From: Helicoverpa zea
Taxonomy: Eukaryota; Arthropoda; Insecta; Lepidoptera; Noctuidae
DNA length: 64,000 nucleotides
Assembly: GCF_022581195.2 (NCBI RefSeq)
Contig: NC_061474.1
Location: 1,488,001 to 1,552,000 of the forward strand
Direction: 5' to 3'
Every line of letters begins with the position of its first letter. Position 1 is the stretch's first letter. Of the stretch, positions 1-11,930 are shown one piece after another. The notes beneath the pieces were generated by a model, which searched no databases, was not told the DNA's origin, and was given only the letters and a program-made list of their open reading frames with translations. Made by a program: the position numbers and the translations under genes.

Positions 1-2289
1 AACGACAATTGTCTCACAACCCGTTTGGGAACGACCACTTTGTGTTCCGATTTCCTAAAAAACCGTCATAGGTTGTACGTGCGGAGTGGGGTGACCATGG
101 CTTAGGATGTAGTTTTCTAGCGTCTTTGTTTAAAAGAACAAGCTATCTCAAATTATTGAAGCAATATATTGCTAAAAGCAGCAATGTCATAAGTTAGTAT
201 CGGCTAGATATTGACTTACGGCGTTCAAGACCTTAGGAATATGGAACTGTCTTATTCAAAGCAGGTACAGTGGTTTTGTCTAGTCGTATGTTCTCTTGTG
301 AAAGCCACCGTTTTGGCCAGGCTTCGAAAAAAATGCCATAAATCTAGATTTCTCTTCATCATTAAGGTCTCCTCTTGTTCCTTCACTGATTTAAACACAC
401 GCTTTTCTCAAAGTGGGACGCTGATCCTCCGAAGGATAGACAATGTCTCTGTATTTCTACATACCATGGTGCTCCTACATCTGTCAGTTCCCAGTGCTAC
501 TCGGCACTAATAGCGCGTTATGTGTCACATAATAGCACTTGATGCAGCGCATAATGTCGTCCGCGATATGTGTCCCGTAACGTCAATCAGCTGACTTATG
601 ACCTCACAGACGTAGCTTATATGGAGTCCAGTTGTTCCATGGTGGTTTGTGTAGAGGGGCAAAATAAAATATGTTCAAAAGTATTTAAATAGTTGTAAAC
701 TATGTATACTAAATTTTAAGTGAGTATGTACGTTGAAAGGCAGAATAGGTACCAAAAGGTAACCCATGTTTATTTGAGAGAACATAAAACTGCTGATTGT
801 GAAGTATATAATGGTATATTTTGCATACAATGTTGCACCTAAGTTGTCTCAATAATATCTAATTTTCAAAAATATTAAACTTTTTTTTCATTAATTTACC
901 TACGCATGTAAACCGAGCATGTCGAGTAATCGCCATAATTCTGACAAAAGTTGTCACACGCCACACAGTCCTTGCGGCGGTTGTCCAATGTAACTCCGTG
1001 TCGACTAGCTACTTAATCTATATTTGTATTATAAAGAGTTGTTGTTTATCTATACATCTGTCTTATAAGCAAAACAAAAAAGTCCTCGAATGCTTCGAAA
1101 CTTCTGAGCTGATTTGAAATATTGTTTCACGGTTGGGGGCTACGTTATCAACAACAGCAACAACAGGAGGTTAAGATAGGCTGTTCTTTAGCCGGATGCG
1201 GAAAGTTAGTTACTCTGGTATATTGGTTAATCCATGGAAAACAGCTACTTTTATTATAATTTGCAGAGATCCGTTATAGACTCGAGTAAATCACAACCAA
1301 CTGGGCACAAATCTAGATTTTTCAGCAACATTTTGCAACTGCAATTTTCGACACAAATATAAGATGTGTCGACACAAATGGACAACCTTACAAAACGGTG
1401 CTTATCTAAACAGTTTCCGAGTACATGTCGATGCTTGATAACAGCAAATGAGCGGCAGTATGTCTGTTCGTCTTACTCTCTATGTGATCTACGTGCGACA
1501 GTGTTCTGTATGACTTTGGGACTTCCCAGTCTGATCCCGGATTGCAGTTAGCATAGTAGCTTTTTGACTAACCAAAAAGAAAGAGGTACTCATTATTTTT
1601 AGTAAGCTAGTCTAGGTATAAGCTAATTTTATAAAGAGGATTTTTTTATCTTTTTTTGGTAGTGGTTTGAGCAACTGATTAAAATATATTACTGTTGAGA
1701 AGCTGCACCATTTAAAAATGAACAAAAGAAGTTTACCCGGGGTGCGGGTGAAACAGCTATAATTTTATATACGTAAGAATGATAACTTCACCGAAATGAA
1801 GACACTCTCAAAACTTTCGCCAAAACGTGACAACTTTCATAACAAAAACATAAAACTTTTCCTCAAAACCATTAACACTATAAAACCGAAACTAATGACT
1901 TATTAACAGCACGTTTAGCATTAAACGTCGCCCATTAACATATATCAAACAGCACATAACATAAATTCTAAATAAAAAGTCGTAAATTATAGAAAAACAT
2001 CAAAAACATTCGAATAGACGATCCAAACTGTAGATACATGACTATTACTTATTTTGGAAACTATTTTATGAATACTAATACTTATATCAAAACTTACACG
2101 GAATAATAAATAGGAGTATACAGTAAAAGTATCGGATTTCAAACTTTACATGTTTCATGTTGTACATTTGATATGATAATTAAGTTAGGTATAATTTTTA
2201 TCCCTTTTATTTTTTAAGTTTTGAATATAGTTTACCATTAATGTCTTATCTTACACAAAAGTGATCTCTTTAGCAGTCATTACCTAAGA
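1..2289. other. intergenic, no gene recognised
   Basis: AT-rich single-copy-looking sequence. Open frames at 211-510 and 1366-1551 have no recognisable domains. Nothing else supported. Confidence 0.6.
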
Positions 2290-2324
2290 ATGGTCAAAAC
2301 GAGATCAAGGTGGTCAAATATGCA

Positions 2325-2365
2325 GTTGCTCCAAGTGAAACACTGGTACTCAGCCGCAATCTATA
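2325..2365 (+). repeat. short 3' fragment of the 28017-type SINE
   Basis: GTTGCTCCAAGTGAAACACT and the following ACTCAGCCGCA match the SINE body in sense orientation. It abuts a second SINE-like element from about 2370. Confidence 0.5.
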
Positions 2366-2369
2366 AAGT

Positions 2370-2545
2370 TAGACCGGGGAGAGATCAGGATCAGGAGAGA
2401 GATCAGAAACCGACATTTAGGTGCTCTCCAATGCACGGGTGTATCAACTTCCAGGCTGTGACACACATAGTGATTTCTACCCGCCCCGGGAGTCGAACCC
2501 GAGACCTCGTACTCAGCAAAAGCTAGACCAACGAGGCAGTTTCCC
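2370..2545 (-). mobile_element. tRNA-derived SINE, different family
   Basis: On the minus strand the head (about 2543 down to 2480) reads GCCTCGTTGGTCTAG, then the B box GGTTCGACTCCCGGG, as in a proline-tRNA-like SINE head. The body, with CCGACATTTAGGTG and CCAATGCACGGGTG, also occurs at 27340-27410. Open frames over this stretch on both strands are incidental. Confidence 0.7.
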
Positions 2546-2829
2546 CTATATATTTTTCTAGGAATAACAGTGCATTCAAAAGTGCAGTTACTGGTGCCAA
2601 CCATTAGTAAAATCAACAGCTTTCTTGAGAATTGGTAAACGTCTCGTCTGAATTACAATAAACATAATTGAATTGAATTTGAATTGGTTATTCCGTCCGC
2701 GGGTCAGTGTAAGTGTTTCTGACTAATTTTCGGATCTATATTTTTTTTCTGGTTGATTTTAAATGACTACGTAAACTAGTGACTTAAGAGTTTATTTTTT
2801 TTACTTGACTAAGTTGGATTTCATATTAG

Positions 2830-2960
2830 GTTTTCATCATCATCTCAGCCATAGGACGTTCACTGCTATACAGAGGTCTTCCCCTTAGATCTCCTATCCG
2901 ATCCGATCTCCGATACCTGTTGGAGGCGACCTGCATCCAGCGTCTGCCGGCAACCTTTAT
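2830..2960 (-). mobile_element. 3' end of a CAT/GAT-tailed LINE, likely RTE-like
   Basis: On the minus strand the segment reads like a degraded ORF2 C-terminus (CGCTGGATGCAGGTCGCCTC, then a CAGCAGTG-like motif) and ends in a GAT repeat next to 2830. It resembles the terminal part of lepidopteran RTE-type LINEs as I remember them. Heavily 5'-truncated. Confidence 0.5.
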
Positions 2961-5397
2961 AAGGTTTTAGTTTATTTTAATTAGGCAATAACCATTATTT
3001 AAAAAAGTGGCAGGAAATCATTTCCTAGGTTTCCTAGGGGTTCTCAAAACACTGCATCTCTTAAATACGTACTAATTAGACTGCTCTTAACCTAAGGATT
3101 TTCACAAACATTTTATTGTCAAAGCCATTTGCTATGTTTAACTAATTTGCCTTCGTTACATCTATACAATAAAACAGCACTAATTTCGAAAAACAGATTC
3201 AAACTTTTCCTAAAAAGTCCGTAGTCCCTAGTGTAACATGTCCTACAAACAATAGTTTTAGGAACAAGTAATATTCAAATGTACAAAATGTCCGAATTGT
3301 TCTGTTTCCGAGAAGGAAAGTTAGAAATTTAATTGCGTATCACAGTTTGTGTTATCCTTTGAATTGGTTGGGTAAGGCTCGTTGTGTAGTGGGAGAGAAA
3401 GCTAGGCGAAAGCGCTAGAATATGTCACGCAAGCAATCGCGAATATAAAACAGCGGAATCAATGGGTTTGAATCAGGAAGAGTACTGTATGATGCTTTAG
3501 TTAGAAATTACCAGAAAATGCGTAAGATCGGTATATCTACATATTATTATGTCGACATGTTAGTGTAACTTTGCGTTCTGGACTTCGATTACGTATCAAA
3601 TAATCATTAAACCAAGTTATCTAGGTACTACTAGGAACTCAATCGAGAAAGAGAGACATTAACGTGCTTATGGGTAAATTGCAGTATTTGTATTGAAGTT
3701 TAAAATTTAAACATATCTTATAATCTTCGCTATAACTACAGCTCAATCCTACCAGTTATTATGCGAGTCGCGCGCCATGATTGGTCAGCACTAAACAGCG
3801 CGCGTGTATCGCATGCTACTCGAATGCTATGCCGCGCTAACGGTCGCTTAGGTACGGCGCACACGTGCGGAGTACTAGTTCCTAGTAGTAGTGGGTACCT
3901 ATGACGTAAATTGTTGTGTTCTAGTTGAAAGTGGTACGGGAATAAAATTAAGGTACCTAAATGTTAGGTAGAGTACTGTAGATCTGGTATTGGGTTTCTT
4001 GTCGTGTATGATAAAAATTAGGCTTTTTTTGAGGTGGAATTACTTTTACTATTAGGTGCTATTTTCTTAGCCTATTTCCTAAGACACCTAAAAAACATTG
4101 AGTTGGGGTTGTCTTAGCCGTAATCTCTAGACGGGTACAAGCTTCGTTTACAAATCTAACTGGCAACACTGATGTCTATTAAAAAGTGTAACTGAAGTAC
4201 TTAAAATTAAAATTCGTAGTAAATATTTGTTACTGGAATCTTAATAGCATTAAAATAATATAACCACTGTCGTACGTATTTAATTATAATAAAATGTCTT
4301 CAACTTCCAACCATTACTCCTAATTCATTCCTAACAAAAACTCCTACGCCTAATTCCTAAAAACCATTGTAGCCTCACCCTAACAATGCATTCAACAGAG
4401 GTCAACCAATAACGATTTTTATTGAGCTGTCAAAATTTATTGACACAACCAACTTCATTGGTCGCGGGGGCAATTCTGAGAAGTCAATGAGTGCCCATTG
4501 TGGCAAAACACTTTAACCAATGAGATATTGCTTAGCATCCTGTTACATACACTTTTTAGATTCTAAATCGGTTCATTAAAGCCCTATCTATGTGTGTGTC
4601 ACATACTTTATGTAGATGTGTGAGTGAGTGAGTTCGGCCAATTGGGTTGCGGAAATGTCAGTAATGAGAGTGAGTTTGTGTGAGTGAATTTATTAGTAAA
4701 TGAGTTGTGTATGTCGTACTTATATCGATTTTAAATGTAAAAATATACCAGTGCTTATGTAATTTGCGTACCTTCGCATAGTTATGTCATTGAAGTTAAG
4801 GAATTTTAATAAAATCACTTTCAACTATGAATTTTAAGTTTATTGGTAATGTATATCGTTTTACGTGAATTATGACAGCATTTTTCAAACTAGATTTTGT
4901 TTAAATAAATAAAGAGCATATTATTATAATTTTGCATACACATTTTCATTTTCACTTACATATATTATTAGGTATTAAATTGCTTATTTACATTCGTAAC
5001 CTAGTTAAGACGGTATTTGTATTAGTTTATCGAACCATAACAACTTAAACAAAATTAAGTTGTAACTAACATAATTCCCAAAATATTGTCGCAGTTCCTT
5101 AAATTAGACACACAAACCAACAAACACTTTATAACTATCAATGTATGTCATATCTACAGCAAATCATTTCTATCACACATTAATACCATACTTTATCACC
5201 ATCATTAATAACCGAAATTCGTTAATTCGTTTGAATATGAAATTAATTCAAAGCTACTGGGAGACTGAGCACTGTGCAGTCGTAAAATATGTACAATTTT
5301 ACTTGTTTTGTATTCGTGTATGAAGACATTAATTATATGACGTAGGAAAGATTCAGAAGTTCCAACGATAGTTAATCTACAACTTTATGTTTAATAC
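2961..5397. other. intergenic, no gene recognised
   Basis: Mostly AT-rich. A more GC-rich patch at about 3760-3870 has GCGCGC blocks and a CCAAT-type ATTGG, and 4385-4520 has several CCAAT/ATTGG motifs; either could be regulatory but nothing decides it. Confidence 0.5.
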
Positions 5398-5600
5398 TAG
5401 CCGTTTTCCCGAGGGTTCATCCGCGTCCCGTGGGAACCACTACCCGTACCGGAATAGAATATAGCCTATATTACTTGGGAAGTGTGACTGCCCATGCCAG
5501 AATAAAATATAGCTTATATTACTCGGGGGTAATCTAGCTTCCTAACAGTGAAAGAATTTATTAAATCGGTTTTATAGTTTCGGAACCTTTTGGTTACAAA
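5398..5600 (-). repeat. interspersed repeat related to 55640-55757
   Basis: It shares the core TTCATCCGCGT and CCCGTACCGG with the reverse complement of 55640-55757, so at least two diverged copies exist here in opposite orientations. Class unknown. Confidence 0.6.
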
Positions 5601-6108
5601 CGACAACAACAAAAAAACTTGTTTATAAGTTTCGACTAGTTTTCGCCAGTAGTTTTTCTCGCGTCACCTGGGAACTACGTCACGCATCCGGGTAAAGCTA
5701 TACAACACTGAAATAATTTCTCCAATCCTCCTCCTAAGATTAGCGCCGTTCAAGCAAACAAATTACCTAACTCCCCAGCTTAATAGTATTACTATGGATT
5801 CTTACTTTCATACGAAAACCAGTATTTTCGTTCATGCGAACAAATAATTTAATAATATTTCTATAGACTTTAATACAAAATTCACCTTCTGCCGTTCAAG
5901 AGTGCCCATGGTGTGATGGTTCACAGTAGTCACAGTGGGACCTCATACCGAGCTCTATAATATATAGGCCAGTAAAAATTCCACACTTCACGAATAAAAA
6001 TTCTAATTTCTTCGTTGTTTTTTTCGATATGAATAAATTATTATCAATGAGAGGAAGCCTTGTTAGTGGAAGTATTTTTTTAAGTAGTAAATTGCTTAGG
6101 TTCAGTTG
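5601..6108. other. intergenic, nothing recognised
   Basis: AT-rich sequence between repeats. Confidence 0.5.
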
Positions 6109-6325
6109 ATCATCATCATCATCTGCCTAGTATTTTTCCAGTCTAGTCTGTGTTGGCTTCGAGTCTAACTGGATGCAGTTGAGTACCAGTGTTGTACAAG
6201 GAGCGACTGCCCTATCTGACCTCCTCAACCCAGTTACCCGGGCAAACCACCCCTAAGTAAGACTGGTTGTCGGACTTTTCGGCTTTTGACTACCTGCAAC
6301 GACGACTTCCAACTATGTTCAATGA
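6109..6325 (-). repeat. SINE fragment (28017 family)
   Basis: It carries GAGTACCAGTG, GACCTCCTCAACCCAGTTAC and AAGACTGGTTGTC in the same order as the full-length copy, with the CAT-type tail at its left end. The tRNA head is missing. Confidence 0.8.
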
Positions 6326-6989
6326 GAGAACATAATTTATAAAATGTAAATAAGTTATTGTATTATAGATTAGTCAACTATAATACTTAGAGAAGAAAAT
6401 AAAAATAAATGAGCTGTTTTCTATATTTGAGGTTAATAAACTTTAGAAATCTGTCATAAAGTATTTTCCTTATTTCCGTATCGATTATTGATCTTTTAAA
6501 TTCATGATAATTTGATTTCTATATTGAAATAAAATTATAAATACCTTTAGAAGAAAAATATGTAGGTTCATTTATTTATAAATTGATTGAGACTTTATTT
6601 TAATAAAAATAATTCATTTATTCACATTTATTAGTTCTAAATTCAACAATTTCACAGCATAGAACTGATTCTGACATAAAATATGACACTAAAATTATAA
6701 TAAATTATTATTTAATTTATCTAATAAAGCAATAAAGCGATTCTTATTAATATAATTAACATCAAAACTTATGATCGGACGGACAGACGGATAAACTGTA
6801 TAATGTCGTAAATCTTTCGGAAATTCTACATTATTTTGATTTAATTTACTTTCCTGTGATAACACATATTGATATTTCTACGTTTTTTTTTAATGTAGTT
6901 AAAAAGTATCTAGATTCTAATCTGGAAATACATATTTTGTCTAAGACTCAAATGCTAATACCTGAATAGAGAAATTATATCTTCAGATT
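6326..6989. other. intergenic, nothing recognised
   Basis: Very AT-rich, no open frame of note. Confidence 0.5.
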
Positions 6990-7205
6990 ATTCTAGCTTC
7001 CGCCCGCGGCTTCGCCCGCGTATATTTCGGTTATAGGTATCGCGTTTCCAAGAGAATTCTTCAAAAGTCCGGGATAAAAACTATCCTATGTTCTTTCTCA
7101 AAGTCAACTCTATCTCTGTATCAAATTTTATTAAAATCAGTTCAGTGAAAGCGTAACAGACAGACAGAGTTACTATCGCATTTATAATATTAGTAGGGAT
7201 AGTAG
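6990..7205 (+). repeat. common lepidopteran-type interspersed repeat
   Basis: Starts around TAGCTTCCGCCCGCGGCTTC and ends around CAGACAGACAGAGTTACT and TTATAATATTAGTAGGGATA, the last part duplicated (AGTAGGGAT twice). I recognise the motif order from lepidopteran genomes; the class is uncertain and there is no coding content. Confidence 0.55.
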
Positions 7206-10098
7206 GGATTTCATAACCAATACAAAATTTTATAATTAGATATATATTCTATGTTTTTTAAACCACTTTTACCAATTATCAATTTTCTCATAGGCGTTCT
7301 TGAGCAATAAAACAAAACCAAAAACAACTTCCCTTATAACAATAGAAAACTCGCTAAAAACCGTATTTTTTTCAAAATACCCAAAACCCACATGTAGTGT
7401 CTCTCACTAAATAACACCATAACGTCACTATTACCATAGATCTCGTCTAAACGACCATAAAATCCTATAATACACATTAATAAGCTATAAAACGACATTT
7501 ATTACTAAATAGTCGTTCAGGTGACATTTGAGCATGTCACCTGCTTGGGTTTGTGTGTGAGAATTAGTGGGAGAAGGTTTAGTATGCGCAAAAGTGTGAA
7601 TGATGAAAAGAAAAGTAGTGACTTAGTTAAAACGTGCCTTAGGATTTTAAAATGATGAAAAAATTAATATGCTTATTTGGTGCATTATTGTCTTCACATA
7701 TGATCAAAATAAGTAGACATATTTCCAGGTTTTACATTGGTTTGCAAATTATTCATTGAAAGAAATCCTTGATGTAATTTTTTTTGACGTCTATTATTTT
7801 GATCAACATGGTACAGGCGATTTCGTACTATCACTGACTTGAAGTTTCTGTCCGCTGTCTGGCCAGCTTTTACAACAGACATACTGATCATATTATTTTC
7901 GTACACAATCTAGAGCCTAGGAAAGAACGTAGCCTACTTTTTGCTCAGTTGCGAAAAATAAGTTCCTCTTCTAGAAGGCTTGTATGGTGTATGTATATGT
8001 TGGGACTTCTGCAAAAATCTTTCCTTTACCACCATCGTATTCGTTAAGCTGTGATGTATGTGCGACATATAAAAACCGCCGTGAGAATTAGGCTGACCAT
8101 AAATATAGGTTTAAGTCGCCATGTCTAACAGACGGGTTGTTAGAATAGTCGGGTATTCCGGGACAGCTTCATTATAATAATGCTACATGGTTTTGCAATG
8201 TTAACTTTAGAACTCTGATGACCTATGTCATTTTTGGGCGTCAAAGAAAATGTTTGTATTGTATCACCAAATCAATTTGGTGTAAGGTCAAATGAATGAT
8301 GGCGACGATAATAAGGATAACACGATGTATTGGTTTAAGGGATATTCTGAGAGAATCCGTAGACTGTAGATTTAATTGTCGTCGGATATTCTAGTTTTAA
8401 TCGTGAATTTCATCAAACTCCTTAGTCGGTCGATAATAGACTGTTAACCTGATAGTTGTAATGTGCACACTACACAGCTCCATACAGATTAGGAGCCCTA
8501 ACCTCCTCCTTTTTTGAAGACGGTTAAAAACTTTAAAACTATCAGCAACATAAAGAGAACTTTGACACCTATCAAGCAACATATTAGCTTAACATTGTAA
8601 CATTTCCGAAACAAGAATCATATTACTTACAAAGTACCTAAATAAAAGTCTAGAAGTCTAGTTATAAACCTGAGAGTTTAAGCACTAATATTGTAAGTAA
8701 TACTCATCAGTTCTCAGAAGATGTAGTTTATTATATTGTAGCGGAATGGCACTCGAGTTAAATGCCATATTCAAGGTATCAGGTGACAGTTTGTGGTGAG
8801 GAGGCCAGAATGTGTGGATGTGGTAACTTGGACGACGAAAATTGGTAGTTTGGTGAGCTAAGCTGTGGTATTTTCGTTAATGTGGATTGTGTCAAATTGT
8901 GTGAGACAAACGTCATGGATTATCAAAGTAGGAGACTAGAAAGTATTGATATGCTGCACTTTTTACTTCTGAAAATGAATAGTTTCTTATTTTATCTGTA
9001 GATATTACTAAAGACTTATCGGAAAACGGATTCCAAAAGAAAGGGGTAAATAATAACAGAAAGAGATATTAGTTTTTGTAAATCTTTGTTAGCTCATCTT
9101 AAAGTGCTGATTTTCAGCCTTATTACATGAACGACTTTATCTTTAAAACTTCTTATTGTGTTTTATGGTTCACCAACCAGTTCAAAAGGTTTATATTTAG
9201 AAATGCCACCTCCATTCTGTATAGTTGCTAAGACATCTTCATAAATCCATGTCCAGATTACATTGTGTACAATAGCAGAACTATTTCGCTGCCCACACGA
9301 AATTCCCCACTTTGTACCCACAACTTAATATCAACTTTATCTTCTAAGTCATAAGGTTCATTTTATCTTTAACACAGTATGGTATATAAGTCGTTATTTT
9401 AACAGTTTGTTTATAAATTTCGAAGATTTTACATCGTTTTGAATGAGTTTAAAGTAAATGGTTGTTTTATTCGTTTTTTGGTCTAAAGGCATATCGTTTA
9501 TGTAAGTACATAGTTATCCTAGTAGGGGAAGGCCTAGTTTTAGATAAAGGACAAGTAACAGAAAGGAAAAGAACTAGTGACATAATAAAAGAAAAATATA
9601 TAAGGAGTTAAAGCATCAGCCTTTCAAGTATGCGTAAGCTTTTGCGATTTCCATTTCATTTAATATAACTTTTCTGATCATATCTTGGATTTCATTGACT
9701 GAGTAATATATTTTATATGGGTAGACTGTTATTTAGATCGGTTATAGAAACCCTCAGTTACTGTCTGACTTTTCGGAAAGACTGACTCACAAAATCACTT
9801 GCATTTCATAAAAAAAAAAACTCGTTTCATTTCACGCAAGACATACAACATCATTGAAACAATTACACCTTCACAATATATTCGTTTACGCGCAGATTAA
9901 GCTGGTACGTATTTATAATATATAAGTGTAAGTATAATATACTGAAGTTGAATAAATCTCTGGGTATTGAATGTAAGCCGTAAGTCTTCACAATTATCAT
10001 GTAAAACAAACTGTGACTCGCGAGAGGGTACGCTAACTGCTTGTGGCTACAATAATGTGGAAGTCGCATTTTATTTCAGTAATGTGTAGTTATAATGT
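7206..10098. other. intergenic with one E-box palindrome
   Basis: No gene recognised. CAGGTGACAT (7518-7527) and its exact inverse (7534-7543) form a 10-bp dyad around TTGAGC, creating inverted CAGGTG/CACCTG E-boxes. The rest is AT-rich. Confidence 0.5.
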
Positions 10099-10257
10099 TA
10101 CCCGACTAACAAGATGAGGTATCGGGTTGCCCGGGTAACTGGGTTGAGGAGGTCATACAGGCAGTCGCTCCATGTAAAACACTGGTACACAGCTGCATCC
10201 GTTTAGACTAGAAGCCGACCCAATATAGTTGGGAAAAGAACCGGGAGATGATGATGC
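10099..10257 (+). repeat. SINE fragment (28017 family)
   Basis: Sense copy with GTATCGGGTTGCCCGGGTAA, GGGTTGAGGAGGTC and GAAGCCGACCCAATATAG, ending in GATGATGATG. The 5' tRNA head is missing. Confidence 0.82.
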
Positions 10258-11380
10258 CAAGAAGGTTTCTGTTTTTTGGCAAATAGTGGCTTAAGTTAGC
10301 TACTACTAAACGTACAATAGTCAAAAAAGAACATTATAGTCCTATTTCTCGTATATTCTAAGCAAAAGTTTACTAAGTATGAAAAGTACGATTTTAAAAC
10401 TCTCAATATTGATTAATATTGATCTCAAAATCCGATATAACTGTAAATCAATTCACTTTTTTAATAAAACATATTCCTTAGAGAAGTATTAACTCTAAAC
10501 TTTATTAATAAACGACAGCTCAGTCTCTATGAATTAGCTAACAATCTTAAATAATTAAGAAAACTCTCAGCAAAACAAACAACATACAATACTAATCAAC
10601 CACAACATAATTGTCACATAACACCAGCATTTATAACTTAATTTAAACTTAAGCCCTTTCACACGAGCAATAAGTAACTGATAAAGCCATCTCCACACTG
10701 TGAACAAACAGACGTTTATATTAAGTTGGAATAAGTTATCTCACTTATCATAATCTAACAAAAGATCACAATAGACTGTTACAGCATCATCAATATATTA
10801 CTGTGTAAGGAACTCGTGAATAGTCTTGATACTTGAAGAAGATACTTCTGTGGGAAACATTACATATAGGTAACTAAGTAGTCTGTTTCGTATCTTTCGT
10901 GTTTTTCAGCCTCAATCTCCCTAATAAGTAGGCATTAATTCAAATTCATTCAATCTGTTATGTCAGGTAATAATTTTACCACTTGCTAACTTATATTCTA
11001 CATAGTCCTTAACTTGCCTGGGCGCTTCCCTTGTAATTTCCCTAGTATCCTACTAAAGGTTTTTGACTTCTGTAACATATTCAGAACGTACTAATGAGAA
11101 GTACTCTATTACCTACGTGCTTACCTATGTAACATTGGTTTCTCAACGTAATTTTTATTATTATTGCCTAAATCTGTGATGTTTGGAATTGGAGAGAAAT
11201 TAAATCAAGACATAAAATACAGCTTTTATTAAAATAATGTTCATATTCTACCTTATAACAAAATATACCTACATAACGATATTATATTTCATAAAATACA
11301 CCTATAAACTAATTATACCAGCTAAAAGAAATCCAAGTATCAACACTTCCCAATCCTAGTATACCCGTCGCAACACTCCA
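10258..11380. other. intergenic, nothing recognised
   Basis: AT-rich; no repeat or coding signal identified. Confidence 0.5.
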
Positions 11381-11610
11381 AGGTGTGAGTGGCGTGAATT
11401 ACCGACGCAGCGGGGGCCGAATCCCCGCGACCCTGCCAGGGTTCCGAGAAACAGCCTCATCGTAGATAGCTGCTTTGATGATGTACCCTGATCTGGTGGC
11501 AAACTTTATGTCGGCTGGGAACTTTGAGCGAGTCAAGCGAGTTGCTCCATGTTAAATACTGGTTAAATACTGACCGACGCCAACAGAATTGGAAAAAGGC
11601 TCGGGAGATG
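11381..11610 (+). repeat. tandem duplication, copy 1
   Basis: Paired with 11727-11930 at an offset of 336 bp. Bases 11401-11520 differ from 11737-11856 at only three sites by eye (about 97.5% identical). The unit contains GGGGGCCGAATCCCC and ends in SINE-tail-like sequence with a GATGATGATT tail. Open frames across this stretch are not convincing genes. Confidence 0.85.
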
Positions 11611-11619
11611 ATGATTTTA

Positions 11620-11700
11620 AGAAGGTACTGGTAGTACTCAGCTTCTGGTTAAACCGGAGAAGACCCCAACATAGTTGGGAAAGGGCTTGGCAGATGATGT
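11620..11700 (+). repeat. SINE 3' fragment between the tandem copies
   Basis: Sense SINE tail with AGACCCCAACATAGTTGGGA and a GATGATG end. Confidence 0.65.
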
Positions 11701-11726
11701 TTGCAATTGTATGGCCCAGATATCCA

Positions 11727-11930
11727 AGGTGTGATGACCGACACAGCGGGGGCCGAATCCCCGCGACCCTGCCAGGGTTCCAAGAAACAGCCTCATCGTA
11801 GATCGCTGCTTTGATGATGTACCCTGATCTGGTGGCAAACTTTATGTCGGCTGGGAAAACGAGAAATTTTTGCTCCATGTTAAATACTGGTTAAATACTG
11901 GCCGACGCCAGTAGAGTTGGGAAAAGGCAG
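11727..11930 (+). repeat. tandem duplication, copy 2
   Basis: Near-identical to 11381-11610, with 8 bp missing around 11857-11870, and ending in a SINE-tail remnant (GTAGAGTTGGGAAAAGGC). Confidence 0.85.

Noticed and set aside
2480..2545. Possible proline tRNA gene
   Set aside because: tRNA-like head only, continuous with SINE body; stem pairing is degraded.
3760..3870. CpG-rich promoter of an unseen gene
   Set aside because: No gene start, TATA/initiator arrangement or open frame follows on either strand.
11552..11878. 108-codon minus-strand frame and overlapping frames
   Set aside because: They span the tandemly duplicated compound repeat including SINE tails; no domain.
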